Assembly: GCF_004745945.1 (NCBI RefSeq)
Contig: NZ_SRLE01000012.1
Location: 265,099-329,098 of the forward strand
From: Mangrovimicrobium sediminis
Lineage (GTDB): Bacteria; Pseudomonadota; Gammaproteobacteria; Pseudomonadales; Halieaceae
Direction: 5' to 3'
Length of the DNA stretch: 64,000 nt
Within the stretch, counting starts at the first letter, position 1; every line of letters starts with the position of its first letter. Made by a program: the position numbers and the translations under genes. A model generated the notes under the pieces. That model made no database searches, had not been told where the DNA came from, and worked only from the letters and a program-made list of their open reading frames with translations. This document shows positions 17,308 to 26,528 of this stretch, piece by piece.

Positions 17308-18330
17308 TTAGAGGTGCTGGCGCCGCCAGCGCTCCACCAGCGCCCGGGTGGCGTCCATCTTCTGGCCGCCCTCCACGCCCAGCGACAGGCAGTTCTCCAG
17401 AATCTGTACGTTCTGCTCGAGTACCTTGCCGCCGTGGTGAAAGCGGTTGAAGGCGGCGAAGCCCATCGGGGCGGCGTCGCGCTCGGAATCGCGCATCAGC
17501 TTTTCCATGCGCTTGTCGGACATGAACAGCGCCATCAGCTTGCCCTGCAGGCCGTGCTGCTTGAGGCGCATGATCTCGCGCTGGGCCTGGCAGCACAGCC
17601 GCCACAGTTCACGGTCGGCGACCAGGGTGTCCATGTCCGGCCAGCCGGCCAGTTCACAGCTCACCGTGAACGGCGCGAAGGTATTGGTGCTGATGCGGTA
17701 GATGCCGGTGGGCAGGCTCTTGCAGGTGGCCTCGCCGCTGCCGCTGAATAATTCGATGAAGGCCTTCGCCGGCGCCGCGGGTTTCGAGGTGACGAAGAAG
17801 CCCACGCGGTCCGGGAAGTTGATGTAGGCGATGTCCGCGCTATCGTGCAACTGCGCCTGGTCCGCGCCGGGCTGCGGCGCGCCTTCCTGGCCGACCTGGT
17901 AGGCGAAGATCTTCATGGTGCCCTCGAGCAGCCGCGATGCCGGCAGGCCGGTGGTCTTCTGCACGTGCTGGTACAGGCCGGTGCCCACCGCACAGATCAG
18001 CAGCGTCGCCTTGCCCACCGCCAACGCCGCGCCCAGTGCCCTGAGCGTTTCGGTGCCCTGGGCGCTGCGGCAGGTGGCGCCATCCAGGGTGAGCAGCACG
18101 AAGTCGAACTGGTCGCCGCGCAGTTCCGCGGCATCGGTGAACACCTCGTAGCCGTCGAGTGTTTTCAGGGTCTGCTCGTCGTAGCTGTAGAGGGTCTGCG
18201 GGCGGGTCAGCGCCTCCACCCGGTGCGGGCGCACCAGGAAGCTGAGCTCGGCCCCGCTGCGCCGCAAAAAGTAGCCCGTGGTCAGTCCCAGCGCGCCGGC
18301 GCCGACAATGAGTACGCGATGACCGCTCAT
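17308..18330 (-). CDS. Ketopantoate reductase-like (PanE/ApbA) protein
   Basis: 340 residues. The N-terminal NAD(P)-binding GAGALGLTTGYFLRRSG and SFLVRPHR fit the ApbA/PanE family. The start was set at MSGHRVLIVGAG, behind AGGGGAATCTC. By eye, the segment YRISTNTFAPFTVSCELAG aligns with the catalytic KLxxNxxxNPLTAL block of ketopantoate reductase. The catalytic Lys appears as Arg and the second Asn is missing. A true pantothenate role is therefore doubtful, and it may be a family member with another 2-oxo or 2-hydroxy acid. No pantothenate genes are nearby. Confidence 0.65.
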   Translation of the reverse strand: MSGHRVLIVGAGALGLTTGYFLRRSGAELSFLVRPHRVEALTRPQTLYSYDEQTLKTLDGYEVFTDAAELRGDQFDFVLLTLDGATCRSAQGTETLRALGAALAVGKATLLICAVGTGLYQHVQKTTGLPASRLLEGTMKIFAYQVGQEGAPQPGADQAQLHDSADIAYINFPDRVGFFVTSKPAAPAKAFIELFSGSGEATCKSLPTGIYRISTNTFAPFTVSCELAGWPDMDTLVADRELWRLCCQAQREIMRLKQHGLQGKLMALFMSDKRMEKLMRDSERDAAPMGFAAFNRFHHGGKVLEQNVQILENCLSLGVEGGQKMDATRALVERWRRQHL

Positions 18331-18504
18331 GAGATTCCCCTGTCCCCTGCTGTTGTTATGGTGTGCCGGCGTTTGCTGTTGAACGCCGTCGGTGCCTGCC
18401 GGTTGTGTATCCGGCTTGGTAGCTTGTCCGCTGGGCGGGTGATTCCCGGTGCCGCCCGCGGGCCAGCATAGCACAGCGTCGCCGGCCCACGGCCGGCGCT
18501 GCGC

Positions 18505-19008
18505 TCAGTCCTGGCTGGGTTCCTCGACCTGCTCGGGTTCGGGCTCCTGGGCGGAGTCGAGGTAGAGCAGCAGCTCGAAGATGCGGCCGCGCACGTAGAT
18601 GTCCGCGTCGCGGGCGTTGTCGTAGGGCAGCGACTGGGTCCAGATGCGGCCCCAGGCGGGCATACCCGCAGGACCGTGGGAGGCGACCGGCTTGCGCCCG
18701 TCGATTACCTCGTAGACATACACCCAGGGAAACTCGCCGCCGTTGCGCCGGGTAAGCTGGGTGAGGTCCGAAGGAGCGATCTCCAGCGCCTTGGCACTGA
18801 TACCGTCGCCGTAACCGAAGGCGCCGTGACAGGTCGAACAGGCATCGACGAAGGTGTTGCGCCCGGCCTGCCAGGCGTCCATGTAGGTACCGCGGTTGGA
18901 CTCGCCGATATCGCCGGCGGCCAGTGCCTGGCCTGGCAGCAGCGCGAGTGCGCCGAGCGTGCAGGCTGTGCCCAGCGTGCGGATGATGCGTTGTTGTAGT
19001 GTGGTCAT
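18505..19008 (-). CDS. Exported mono-heme cytochrome c
   Basis: 167 residues. Signal peptide (LGALALLPGQALA, then AGDIG). One heme-binding CSTCH after about 50 residues, and a probable Met ligand in GMPAWGRIW. The C-terminus is acidic (QEPEPEQVEEPSQD). The start ATG follows a GGGGG-type Shine-Dalgarno. Periplasmic electron carrier; partner unknown. It lies 84 bases downstream of the RND permease on the same strand and upstream of the PanE-like gene, but a shared function is not evident. Confidence 0.82.
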   Translation of the reverse strand: MTTLQQRIIRTLGTACTLGALALLPGQALAAGDIGESNRGTYMDAWQAGRNTFVDACSTCHGAFGYGDGISAKALEIAPSDLTQLTRRNGGEFPWVYVYEVIDGRKPVASHGPAGMPAWGRIWTQSLPYDNARDADIYVRGRIFELLLYLDSAQEPEPEQVEEPSQD

Positions 19009-19092
19009 CGTTCCCCCTGTAGCCGCGTATCTTCCCCCGGCAGGGAAGATACTGGCATAACCTGTGCGGTTTTCAACTCCCGCCACCGGCCC

Positions 19093-22000
19093 TCAGCCGG
19101 TGGTTGCCGGATCGGGAGACGGGTCGGAAGCCGCCTGCGCCTGTTCGGCGCGGCGGCGGAACGGCAGGTAGAACACCGGCACCACGAACAGGGTGAACAG
19201 GGTGCCCACCAGCATGCCGCAGGTGATCGTGAGGCCGATGCTGAAGCGGCTCGCGGCGCCAGCGCCGGAGGCGATGACCAGCGGCCACACGCCGAGCACG
19301 GTGGCGAAGGTGGTCATGAGAATCGGCCGCAGGCGCATGGAGGCCGCCTGCAGTACCGCCTCGCGGCGCTCCATGCCGTCCTCCGCCAGCTTGTTGGCGA
19401 ACTCGACGATGAGGATGCCGTGCTTGCTGATCAGGCCGATCAGCGTGAGCAGACCGACCTGGGTGTAGATATTCAGCGTGGCGAAGCCCAGGGCCAGCGG
19501 TACCACGGCGCCGAAGATCGACAGCGGTACGGTGACCAGCACCACCAGCGGGTCGCGGAAGCTGTTGAACTGCGCCGCCAGCATGAGAAAGATCAACACC
19601 AGCGACAGCCCGAACAGAATGGGGAAGGCCGCCGACTCCTGGGTGAACTGGCGCGAGGCGCCGCTGTAGCCGGCGCGGAAACCGGTGGGGGCGATCTCCT
19701 GCAACTGCGTCTCCAGGAACTCGAGGCCGGTGCCCAGGCTGTTGGGCGGCATCATCATGCCCTGGATGGTGGTGCTGTTGAGCTGCTGGTACTGGGTCAG
19801 CGCGTTCGGCTCCACCCGGGTGGCCAGGGAGATCACGCTGGACATCGGCACCAGTTCGTCACTCGACGTGCGCACGTAGTACTTCTCCAGTTCCTCCGGC
19901 GTCAGGCGGAAATCCTTGCCCGCCTGCGGGATCACCTTGTAGCTGCGCCCGGACAGGGTGAAACGGTTGACCTCGGCCTCGCCCAGCATGGTGGCCAGGG
20001 TGAGGCCGATATCCTGCATGGAGATGCCCAGGCGCGCAGCGCGTTCGCGGTCGATCTTCACCTGGATTTCCGGGCGGTTGTAGTCCAGCGTCTGGGTGAT
20101 GAACGCGAACAGGCCCGACTCGCGTGCCCGCTGCAGCAACTGCTCGCCGACCTCGTAGACGCGCTGGTAGTCCGAGGTGGAGGCGACCACGAAACTCACC
20201 GGCAGGCCGGCCTCGGCACCGGGCAGGGCAGCGCCGTTGAAGGTGAACATCTCCATGCCGGCGATCTGGCCCAGCTTCTGCTGCATCTCGGCCTGGATGT
20301 CCGCCTGGCTGCGCTCGCGCTCGCTCCAGGGGTTGAGCATGACGCCGCCGAAGTTGTCGCCGTCGGCGATGACCTGCCAGGAGCGCTGGATGTCGGGCAT
20401 GGTCTTCCAGATGTCGACGATCTGCGCCAGGTAGTGGTCCAGGTACTTGAGGTTGGCCTGGGGCGGCGCGCTGCCGATGATCATGAAGCCGCCGGCGTCC
20501 TCCTCCGGCGCCAGCTCGCGCTGGGCCAGGCTGAACAGCACCGGCAGGCTGGCGAGCAGGGAGGCGGCCAGCAGCAGCACCGCGCCGCGGTTGGCCAGGC
20601 ACAGCCGCAGCAGGCGCTGGTAGGCGGCGATCAGCGCCTCGAAGCGGTGGTCCAGCCAGGTGGCGAAGCGACCCTGGTGCTCGACATCCTGCAGCACCCG
20701 CGAGCACATCATCGGGCTCAGGGTCAGCGCCACCACGCCGGAGACCAGTACCGCGCCGGCCAGGGTCAGGGCGAACTCGCTGAACAGGGCGCCGGTAAGC
20801 CCGCCGATAAAGCTGATCGGCGCGTACACCGCCACCAGCGTCAGCGTCATCAGCACCACCGGCAGGGCCACCTCGCGGGCGCCGCGCAGGGCGGCTTCCA
20901 TGGGGGTGGCGCCGCCCTCGATGTGCCGGTGCACGTTCTCCACCACCACGATGGCGTCGTCCACCACCAGTCCGATGGCGATGATCATGGCCAGCATGGT
21001 CAGCAGGTTGAGCGAGAAGCCCAGGGCCATGATCAAAAACACCACGCCGATCAGCGACAGCGGGATGGCCGCCAGCGGAATCAGTACCACGCGCGCGGAG
21101 CCCAGGAACAGGAAGATCACCAGCACCACGATCACCGCCGCCTCCAGCAGGGTGCGGCTGACTTCCGCCAGGGCCTCGTCGATGTAGATGCTGCCGTCCC
21201 AGTCGAGTACCAGTTCCATGTCCGCCGGCAGGTCGGCAGCGATGCGCGGCACTGCCTCGTGCACCGCCTTGGAGACCTCCAGCGGGTTGGCGCCGGGGGC
21301 GGGGGAGAGCGCCAGGAACACGGTGTCGCGGCCGCTGGACAGGGACTTCAGCTGCGAGTTCTCGGCGTCCAGTTCGATGTCGGCGACATCGCCCAGGCGC
21401 ACGCGCTCGTCGTCCACTTGGCGCACCACCAGTTCGGCGAAATCGTCGGTGGTTTCCAGGGTGGTGTCAGCGTCCACCGTGACCCGCACCAGGTTGCCCT
21501 CGGTGGCGCCGGCGGGAGCGATGAAGTTGTCGCGCTGGATCGCCTCGCGCACGTCGTTGGCGGTGACCCCGCGGGCGGCCATGCGCACCGGGTCCAGCCA
21601 CACGCGCATGGCCAGCTTGCGCTTGAATATCTGCGCCTGGCCCATGCCGGGCAGGGTGGCCAGCTCCGGGCGCACCGCGCGCTCCAGGTAGTCGGTGATC
21701 TGGTAGGTGGTCATCTGTTTGCTGTAGAACGCGATGTACATCATCGCGTCGCCGCCGAAGGAGCTGGAGACCACCGGGTCCTCGACCTCCCGCGGCAGGT
21801 CGAAGGCGGCCTCGTTGACCTTGGCGATAACCTCGTTGAGCACCTCGGTGCTGTTCTCGCCCAGGCGTACGTGCACGGTGATGTTGGACGAGCCCGCGGT
21901 GCTGTTAGAGGTCATGTAGTCGACGCCGCGGGCGGTGACGATGCGCTCCTGCAGCGGGTCGGTGACGAAGCCCTGTACCGTGGCTGCGCTGGCGCCGGGG

Positions 22001-22152
22001 TAGCTGGTGAACACCTGCACCACGGAAGTCTCCACCTCGGGGTACTCGCGCACGCTGACGTTGAAGATCGACGCGGTACCCAGCACCAGCAGCAGGCAGC
22101 TGACCACGATGGCCAGCACCGGCCGGCGGATGAAGATATCGGTGAAGTTCAT
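19093..22152 (-). CDS. RND multidrug efflux transporter, inner-membrane permease
   Basis: 1019 residues, the usual size of HAE-type RND pumps. It opens MNFTDIFIRRPVLAIVVSC. REYPEVETSVVQVFTSYPGA and the TM4 proton-relay pair in GLVVDDAIVVVENVHRHIE are diagnostic. A second set of helices near the C-terminus includes QVGLLTLIGLISKHGILIVE. It exports amphiphilic compounds together with the adaptor encoded directly upstream. No outer-membrane TolC-like gene is present, so a tripartite pump would use one encoded elsewhere. Confidence 0.92.
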   Translation of the reverse strand: MNFTDIFIRRPVLAIVVSCLLLVLGTASIFNVSVREYPEVETSVVQVFTSYPGASAATVQGFVTDPLQERIVTARGVDYMTSNSTAGSSNITVHVRLGENSTEVLNEVIAKVNEAAFDLPREVEDPVVSSSFGGDAMMYIAFYSKQMTTYQITDYLERAVRPELATLPGMGQAQIFKRKLAMRVWLDPVRMAARGVTANDVREAIQRDNFIAPAGATEGNLVRVTVDADTTLETTDDFAELVVRQVDDERVRLGDVADIELDAENSQLKSLSSGRDTVFLALSPAPGANPLEVSKAVHEAVPRIAADLPADMELVLDWDGSIYIDEALAEVSRTLLEAAVIVVLVIFLFLGSARVVLIPLAAIPLSLIGVVFLIMALGFSLNLLTMLAMIIAIGLVVDDAIVVVENVHRHIEGGATPMEAALRGAREVALPVVLMTLTLVAVYAPISFIGGLTGALFSEFALTLAGAVLVSGVVALTLSPMMCSRVLQDVEHQGRFATWLDHRFEALIAAYQRLLRLCLANRGAVLLLAASLLASLPVLFSLAQRELAPEEDAGGFMIIGSAPPQANLKYLDHYLAQIVDIWKTMPDIQRSWQVIADGDNFGGVMLNPWSERERSQADIQAEMQQKLGQIAGMEMFTFNGAALPGAEAGLPVSFVVASTSDYQRVYEVGEQLLQRARESGLFAFITQTLDYNRPEIQVKIDRERAARLGISMQDIGLTLATMLGEAEVNRFTLSGRSYKVIPQAGKDFRLTPEELEKYYVRTSSDELVPMSSVISLATRVEPNALTQYQQLNSTTIQGMMMPPNSLGTGLEFLETQLQEIAPTGFRAGYSGASRQFTQESAAFPILFGLSLVLIFLMLAAQFNSFRDPLVVLVTVPLSIFGAVVPLALGFATLNIYTQVGLLTLIGLISKHGILIVEFANKLAEDGMERREAVLQAASMRLRPILMTTFATVLGVWPLVIASGAGAASRFSIGLTITCGMLVGTLFTLFVVPVFYLPFRRRAEQAQAASDPSPDPATTG

Positions 22153-22165
22153 GCTGCGCGACCCG

Positions 22166-23245
22166 CTACTGGGTGAACGGCGCCGGATTTTCCTCCAGCA
22201 CCACCGCGGCGCCGCGGTGCAGTTTGTTCTGCCCCACGCTCACCAGTTGCTCGCCGGCGGCGAGGCCGTCGAGAATCGCCACGCGGCCGTCGCGCACCTG
22301 GCCGGTCTTTACCACCCGCGGGTTGACCACCAGGCCCTTGCCTTCCTTGGCCGGCTCGACGACCCACACCGTATCGCCCTGCAGTGAATAGGTGACGCCG
22401 ATCTCCGGGATGGTGACCACCTCGCGCGGCTGCTGCAGGTCGACGATGATGCGCGCGAACATGCCCGGCAGCAGGCCGTCGCTCTCGTCGAGGCGGGCGC
22501 GCAGGGCGAGGTTGCGGGTACCGGCATCCACCGCAGCGTCCACCGCCACCAGGCTGCCGGTGTAGACGCGCTCGCTGGCGCTGGCCTGCAGGCGCAGCGG
22601 CAGGCCGTTGCGCAGCAGCGGGTAGTAGCGCTCGGGTACGGAGAAGTCCACCTCCAGGGCGGTGAGGTCCTGCAGGGTGGTGATCGGCGTGCCGGACTCG
22701 ATGTAGTCACCGGTCTTCACCTGGATGATGCCGATGGTGCCGGCAAATGGCGCGCTGATGCGCTTGTTGTCCAGGCGTGCCTGGTTCTCTGCCAGCGAGG
22801 CGATGGCGGCGTCGAGGTCCGCCCGCGAGCGGTCGTACTGGCTCTGCGGCACGGATTTCTGCTTGAGCAGGCTGGCGTCGCGCTCGTACAACTGCTGGGC
22901 AAGCACGAGGTTGGCCTGCAGGCGCTTTTTCTCCGCCTGCTCGACGCTGTCATTGAGGGTGACCAGCAGCTGCCCCTCCTCAACCCGCTGCCCGGACTCG
23001 GCGCCGATGGCGATTATCTCGCCGCTGGTCTCGCTGGCCAGGTTGACGCCGCGCGCCGCGTGCAGGGTGCCCACCGCCTCCAGCGTGGTCGGCCAGGTCT
23101 CCGCGCGCGCCTTGGTGGCGGCCACCGTGATCGGCGGCGGGGTGTAGTCCTGCGCTGCCAGCGCGCTGAATTTGTTGTACAGGTAGCCGCCGATGGCGCC
23201 GAAAATGAGCAGCAGCAGGGCGGCGACGGTGAGGTAGGCGCGCAA
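22166..23245 (-). CDS. RND efflux periplasmic adaptor (membrane fusion protein)
   Basis: About 359 residues. The N-terminal helix AYLTVAALLLLIFGAIGGYL anchors it. The lipoyl half-motifs LASETSGEIIAIGAESGQRV and ISAPFAGTIGIIQVKTGDYI flank a coiled-coil hairpin. No ATG fits: the frame begins at TTG (CAA on the plus strand at 23243-23245), preceded by AAAGGA with six bases of spacing. I chose TTG, and an open frame running far upstream is antisense to the lipase gene. It is co-transcribed with the permease 13 bases downstream. Confidence 0.87.
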   Translation of the reverse strand: MRAYLTVAALLLLIFGAIGGYLYNKFSALAAQDYTPPPITVAATKARAETWPTTLEAVGTLHAARGVNLASETSGEIIAIGAESGQRVEEGQLLVTLNDSVEQAEKKRLQANLVLAQQLYERDASLLKQKSVPQSQYDRSRADLDAAIASLAENQARLDNKRISAPFAGTIGIIQVKTGDYIESGTPITTLQDLTALEVDFSVPERYYPLLRNGLPLRLQASASERVYTGSLVAVDAAVDAGTRNLALRARLDESDGLLPGMFARIIVDLQQPREVVTIPEIGVTYSLQGDTVWVVEPAKEGKGLVVNPRVVKTGQVRDGRVAILDGLAAGEQLVSVGQNKLHRGAAVVLEENPAPFTQ

Positions 23246-23425
23246 GGTAGGTCCTTTGTCTCGTTGGATGGGCGGGGAATGCAAGGCAGGTATTTTAGGT
23301 GCAATTCGCGTCGAACGCACGTCCCGGCAAAGCCCCGGCGGGCGTGTGGAAAATGCCTCGAAGGGCTCGCTCCCGTGGTATATTCGAGAAATAGACCGGG
23401 CGAGAGGTGCGACCAGGGGGTGCCG

Positions 23426-25273
23426 GTGATCAAGTCCAGAAAGCTCAAGCAATTGCAAAAACAGATGGACACCGCGGCCAGCTACGAAGAGTGGAAGGAA
23501 GCCGCGCTGGCCCACGACGAGTTGTCCACCGCGCGCCGCTGGCGCCAGATCGACCAGACCAGCCAGTACGACTACGCGCAGATCCGCCTGCGCCTGGACC
23601 GCCTGCGCAGCCTGCGCTCGCGGCAGGACGACATCGGCCTGCTGTTCGCCCTCAACGAGGGCATCCACGGCAATATGGGCGGCATGGGCCGCTCCACCCT
23701 GTACCGGCGCGCCAAGTTCGGCACCAAGGTGCTGATCGAGCAGTACATCGACGAGATCGACGACGCCCTGCGCTACCTCGCCGAGCTGCCCAAGGAGAAG
23801 ATCGGCGTGCAGGAGAAGCTCGACTTCTTCTACCGCGCGAATATCTGCTTCGGCCGCTCCGGCCTGATGCTCAGCGGCGGCGGGGTGCTCGGTTTCTACC
23901 ACCTCGGCGTGGTCAAGGTGATGCTGCAGCAGGGCCTGTTGCCGCGGGTGATTTCCGGTTCCTCGGCGGGCTCGCTGGTAGCCGGCGTGCTCGGTACCCA
24001 CTCGGACAAGGAACTGGAGACGTTCTTCGACGCGCGCAACGTGCACTTCGAGGCCGAGCGCGAGGCCAGTGCGTTCTCGCGCATGTTCTTCGGTGCCAGC
24101 CCGCAGATCGATGTCGGCGACCTGCAGCGCCTGGTGGACCGCATGATCCCGGAGATGACTTTCCAGGAGGCCTACGAGAAAACCGGCCGCCAGATCAGCA
24201 TCACCGTGGCGCCGGCGGAACCGCACCAGCGCTCGCGCCTGCTCAACGCGATCACCTCGCCCAACGTGTATATCCGCTCGGCGGTGATGGCCTCCTGCGC
24301 CGTGCCCGGGGTGTTCCCGCCGGTGGTGCTCACGGCGAAGAACGTACACGGCGAACCCCAGCCCTACCTGCCCACACGCAAGTGGGTGGACGGTTCGATC
24401 GCCGACGACCTGCCGGCCAAGCGGCTGTCGCGCCTGTACAGCACCAACCACTACATCGTCAGCATGGTCAACCCGATCGCCACGCCCTTCGTCGAGAGCA
24501 AGAACAGCCGCAGCCCGGCCTCGCGGGCGCTGCGCGCCTTCGGCGTGGGCATGGGCCGCGAACTGCTCAACCTGTACCGCGGCGTGGTGCAGCAGCAGGG
24601 CGACAACTGGCCGCGTTTCAACATGGCGATCAACACCCTGCACGCGCTGATCGACCAGGACTACAGCGGCGATATCAACATCCTGCCCAGCTTCCGCTGG
24701 TACAACCCGATGAAGCTGCTCTCGCACATCTCGGAAAACGACCTGATGGAACTGATGCTCGAGGGCGAGCGCTCCACGTTTTCCAAGGTCGAGACCATGC
24801 GCCTGTGCACCAAGATCAGCCGCACCATGGAGGAGATCCTGCAGCGCTTCGAAAGCGGCGACCTGCGCCCGGAGCCCGAGGAGTACCATCGCCCGCGCGC
24901 ATCCCGCCGCCGCCCGCCGCCCACCCGCGTGGACCGCGAGGCCCTGCGCGAGCAGCGCGTGGAATCCGATGTGGAAGCCGCCCATGCCAAAGCCGCGCGC
25001 CGCAGTGTCGCTGCGCCGGGCAGTGCCGCACCGTCGCCGGCGCCCGCCGGCAAGAGCAAGGCGCCCGCCAGCAAAAACAGGGCCCCCGCCGGCAAGAACA
25101 AGGCGCCCGCCAGCAAAAACAAGGCACCTGCAGGCAAGAAGAAAGCGCCTGTCAGTAAAAAGAAGGTCCCCGCCAGCAAGAAGAAAGCACCTGCCAGCAA
25201 GAAGCCCGCGGCGGCGAGTAAAACCAGGCCCGCAGCCGGCAAGCGCGGTAGCGGTGATCCGCAGGCGGCCTGA
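23426..25273 (+). CDS. Patatin-like phospholipase with DUF3336 domain and a basic repeat tail
   Basis: 615 residues from a GTG with CAGGGGG five bases upstream. The N-terminal DUF3336-type region (RLRSLRSRQDDIGLLFALNE) precedes a patatin domain, the arrangement of fungal and plant triacylglycerol lipases. Oxyanion loop SGGGVLGFYHLG, nucleophile serine in SGSSAGS, catalytic Asp in VDGSIADD. From about residue 545 the tail is a Lys/Ala/Pro heptad repeat resembling a histone H1 or AlgP tail. It likely acts on acyl-glycerols or phospholipids. No signal peptide is seen, so it is probably cytosolic or membrane-associated. It is divergent from the RND adaptor. Confidence 0.85.
   Translation: MIKSRKLKQLQKQMDTAASYEEWKEAALAHDELSTARRWRQIDQTSQYDYAQIRLRLDRLRSLRSRQDDIGLLFALNEGIHGNMGGMGRSTLYRRAKFGTKVLIEQYIDEIDDALRYLAELPKEKIGVQEKLDFFYRANICFGRSGLMLSGGGVLGFYHLGVVKVMLQQGLLPRVISGSSAGSLVAGVLGTHSDKELETFFDARNVHFEAEREASAFSRMFFGASPQIDVGDLQRLVDRMIPEMTFQEAYEKTGRQISITVAPAEPHQRSRLLNAITSPNVYIRSAVMASCAVPGVFPPVVLTAKNVHGEPQPYLPTRKWVDGSIADDLPAKRLSRLYSTNHYIVSMVNPIATPFVESKNSRSPASRALRAFGVGMGRELLNLYRGVVQQQGDNWPRFNMAINTLHALIDQDYSGDINILPSFRWYNPMKLLSHISENDLMELMLEGERSTFSKVETMRLCTKISRTMEEILQRFESGDLRPEPEEYHRPRASRRRPPPTRVDREALREQRVESDVEAAHAKAARRSVAAPGSAAPSPAPAGKSKAPASKNRAPAGKNKAPASKNKAPAGKKKAPVSKKKVPASKKKAPASKKPAAASKTRPAAGKRGSGDPQAA
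25058..25204 (+). repeat. Seven 21-bp in-frame repeats encoding a Lys-Ala-Pro tail
   Basis: Units of 21 bases, each encoding a variant of K-A-P-A-(S/G)-K-(N/K), within the 3' end of the patatin gene. The reading frame is kept through all units. The units differ by a few bases, which suggests older duplication with later drift. Repeat number is likely to vary between strains. Confidence 0.8.
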
Positions 25274-25326
25274 CTGCCGGTGCCACCGGATCAGCTACAA
25301 TAACGAAGACACTGAGGAGACTCGCC

Positions 25327-25755
25327 ATGGGATCACCCAACACCATCAACGACTGCATGCGGCGCAACCCGCTGACCATCGACGTCAAGGCCAATCTGGT
25401 GCAGGCGATCGAGATGATCGTCGAGAACAAGCTCACCGGTCTCACGGTCACCGATGGCGAGGGCAATGCGGTGGGCGTGCTGTCCGAACTGGACTGCATC
25501 CGCGCCTGCCTGACGTCGCTGTACAACGACGGCGACCCGGAGAACGCACTGGTCTCCGAGGTCATGACCACCCAGCTCAATACCTGCGCGCCGGGCGACG
25601 GCATTATCGAGGTCGCCCAGTCGATGCTCGATACCCGCCAGCGCCGCCGGCCGGTGATCGAGGACGGCAAACTGGTGGGCCAGGTGAGCTCCAAGAATAT
25701 CCTCTGGGCGCTGATGGAACACTCGCGCCGCAAGCGGTTTACGCCGCAGAAATAA
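25327..25755 (+). CDS. Two-CBS-domain protein
   Basis: 142 residues, essentially only a CBS pair. Repeat one: MRRNPLTIDVKANLVQAIEM through GLTVTDGEGNAVGVLSELDC. Repeat two: VMTTQLNTCAPGDGIIEVAQ through RRPVIEDGKLVGQVSSKNIL. Such stand-alone modules bind adenine nucleotides and regulate partners; the partner is not evident. It begins about 50 bases after the lipase gene and ends 24 bases before the SDR gene, so all may be in one transcript. Confidence 0.85.
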   Translation: MGSPNTINDCMRRNPLTIDVKANLVQAIEMIVENKLTGLTVTDGEGNAVGVLSELDCIRACLTSLYNDGDPENALVSEVMTTQLNTCAPGDGIIEVAQSMLDTRQRRRPVIEDGKLVGQVSSKNILWALMEHSRRKRFTPQK

Positions 25756-25779
25756 TCACTGTTGCCGGAGGCCGATGGG

Positions 25780-26514
25780 GTGAGTGAGGTCGCCGTCGTT
25801 ACCGGTGGTGCCAGGCGTATCGGCCGGGCTATCTGCCAGCACCTGCACGCCGCCGGCTACCATATCGCGCTGCACTATCGCAGCTCCGCTGAAGATGCCC
25901 GGGCACTCGCCGACGAACTCAATGCCACGCGCGCGAACAGCTGCACGCTGTTGCGCGCCGACCTGTGCGTCGCCGCCGAGCTGGACGCGCTGGTGGCGGA
26001 GCTGCTGGCGCGCTTCGGCGGTATCGACCTGCTGGTCAACAACGCCTCGGGTTTTGCGCCCACCCCGCTGGAGCAGTGCACGGCGGCGGAGTTCGACGCC
26101 ATGCTGGGCTCCAACCTGCGCGCGCCGTACTTCCTGATCCAGGGGTTGCTGCCTGCCCTGCGCCTGGCCGGGGGCAATGTCGTCAATATTGTCGACACCC
26201 ACGTGCAGCGACCGCTGCCGCAGTTCAATGCCTACGGTGCGGCCAAGGCCGGCCTCGCCTCCCTGACCCGCAGTTTCGCCGTGGAACTGGGCCCGGAGAT
26301 TCGCGTCAACGGCGTCGCCCCCGGCGCCATCCTGTGGCCCGAGGAAGACGAGGCCTACGGCGAGGAGGTCCGCGCCAGTACGCTGGCGGCGACCCCACTG
26401 CAACGCCTGGGTGACCCCGAGGATATCGCCCGGGCAGTGTTGTTCCTGGCGCGCGAAGCGCCCTTCGTCACCGGCCAGATCCTGGCGGTAGACGGGGGGC
26501 GCGGCCTTACCTGA
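25780..26514 (+). CDS. SDR oxidoreductase, pteridine reductase-like
   Basis: 244 residues. The cofactor loop TGGARRIGRAIC has Arg where most SDRs have Gly, as in pteridine reductases and FolM. LLVNNASGFAPTPL and the active site AYGAAKAGLASLTRSFAVEL (Y-x3-K) are seen; ILAVDGGRGLT ends the protein. The GTG giving MSEVAVVTGG was chosen because GGAGG lies eight bases upstream; a TTG six codons earlier is less likely. Expected role: NADPH-dependent reduction of dihydrobiopterin or dihydrofolate. A generic SDR role remains possible. Confidence 0.78.
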   Translation: MSEVAVVTGGARRIGRAICQHLHAAGYHIALHYRSSAEDARALADELNATRANSCTLLRADLCVAAELDALVAELLARFGGIDLLVNNASGFAPTPLEQCTAAEFDAMLGSNLRAPYFLIQGLLPALRLAGGNVVNIVDTHVQRPLPQFNAYGAAKAGLASLTRSFAVELGPEIRVNGVAPGAILWPEEDEAYGEEVRASTLAATPLQRLGDPEDIARAVLFLAREAPFVTGQILAVDGGRGLT

Positions 26515-26528
26515 GCGCGGACCCGCCC

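Noticed and set aside
19420..22176. 918-codon open frame on the plus strand opposite the RND permease
   Set aside because: Composition is His/Gln/Arg/Gly-rich without domains, typical of an antisense shadow in GC-rich DNA. The permease on the other strand has full family signatures.
23060..23425. Longer in-frame start for the patatin gene
   Set aside because: The 122 extra residues are low-quality sequence antisense to the RND adaptor. The GTG at 23426 has a strong Shine-Dalgarno.
22166..24985. 939-codon minus-strand frame giving a long N-terminal extension to the RND adaptor
   Set aside because: The upstream 580 codons are antisense to the patatin gene and unlike any adaptor. The TTG with AAAGGA gives a standard adaptor start.
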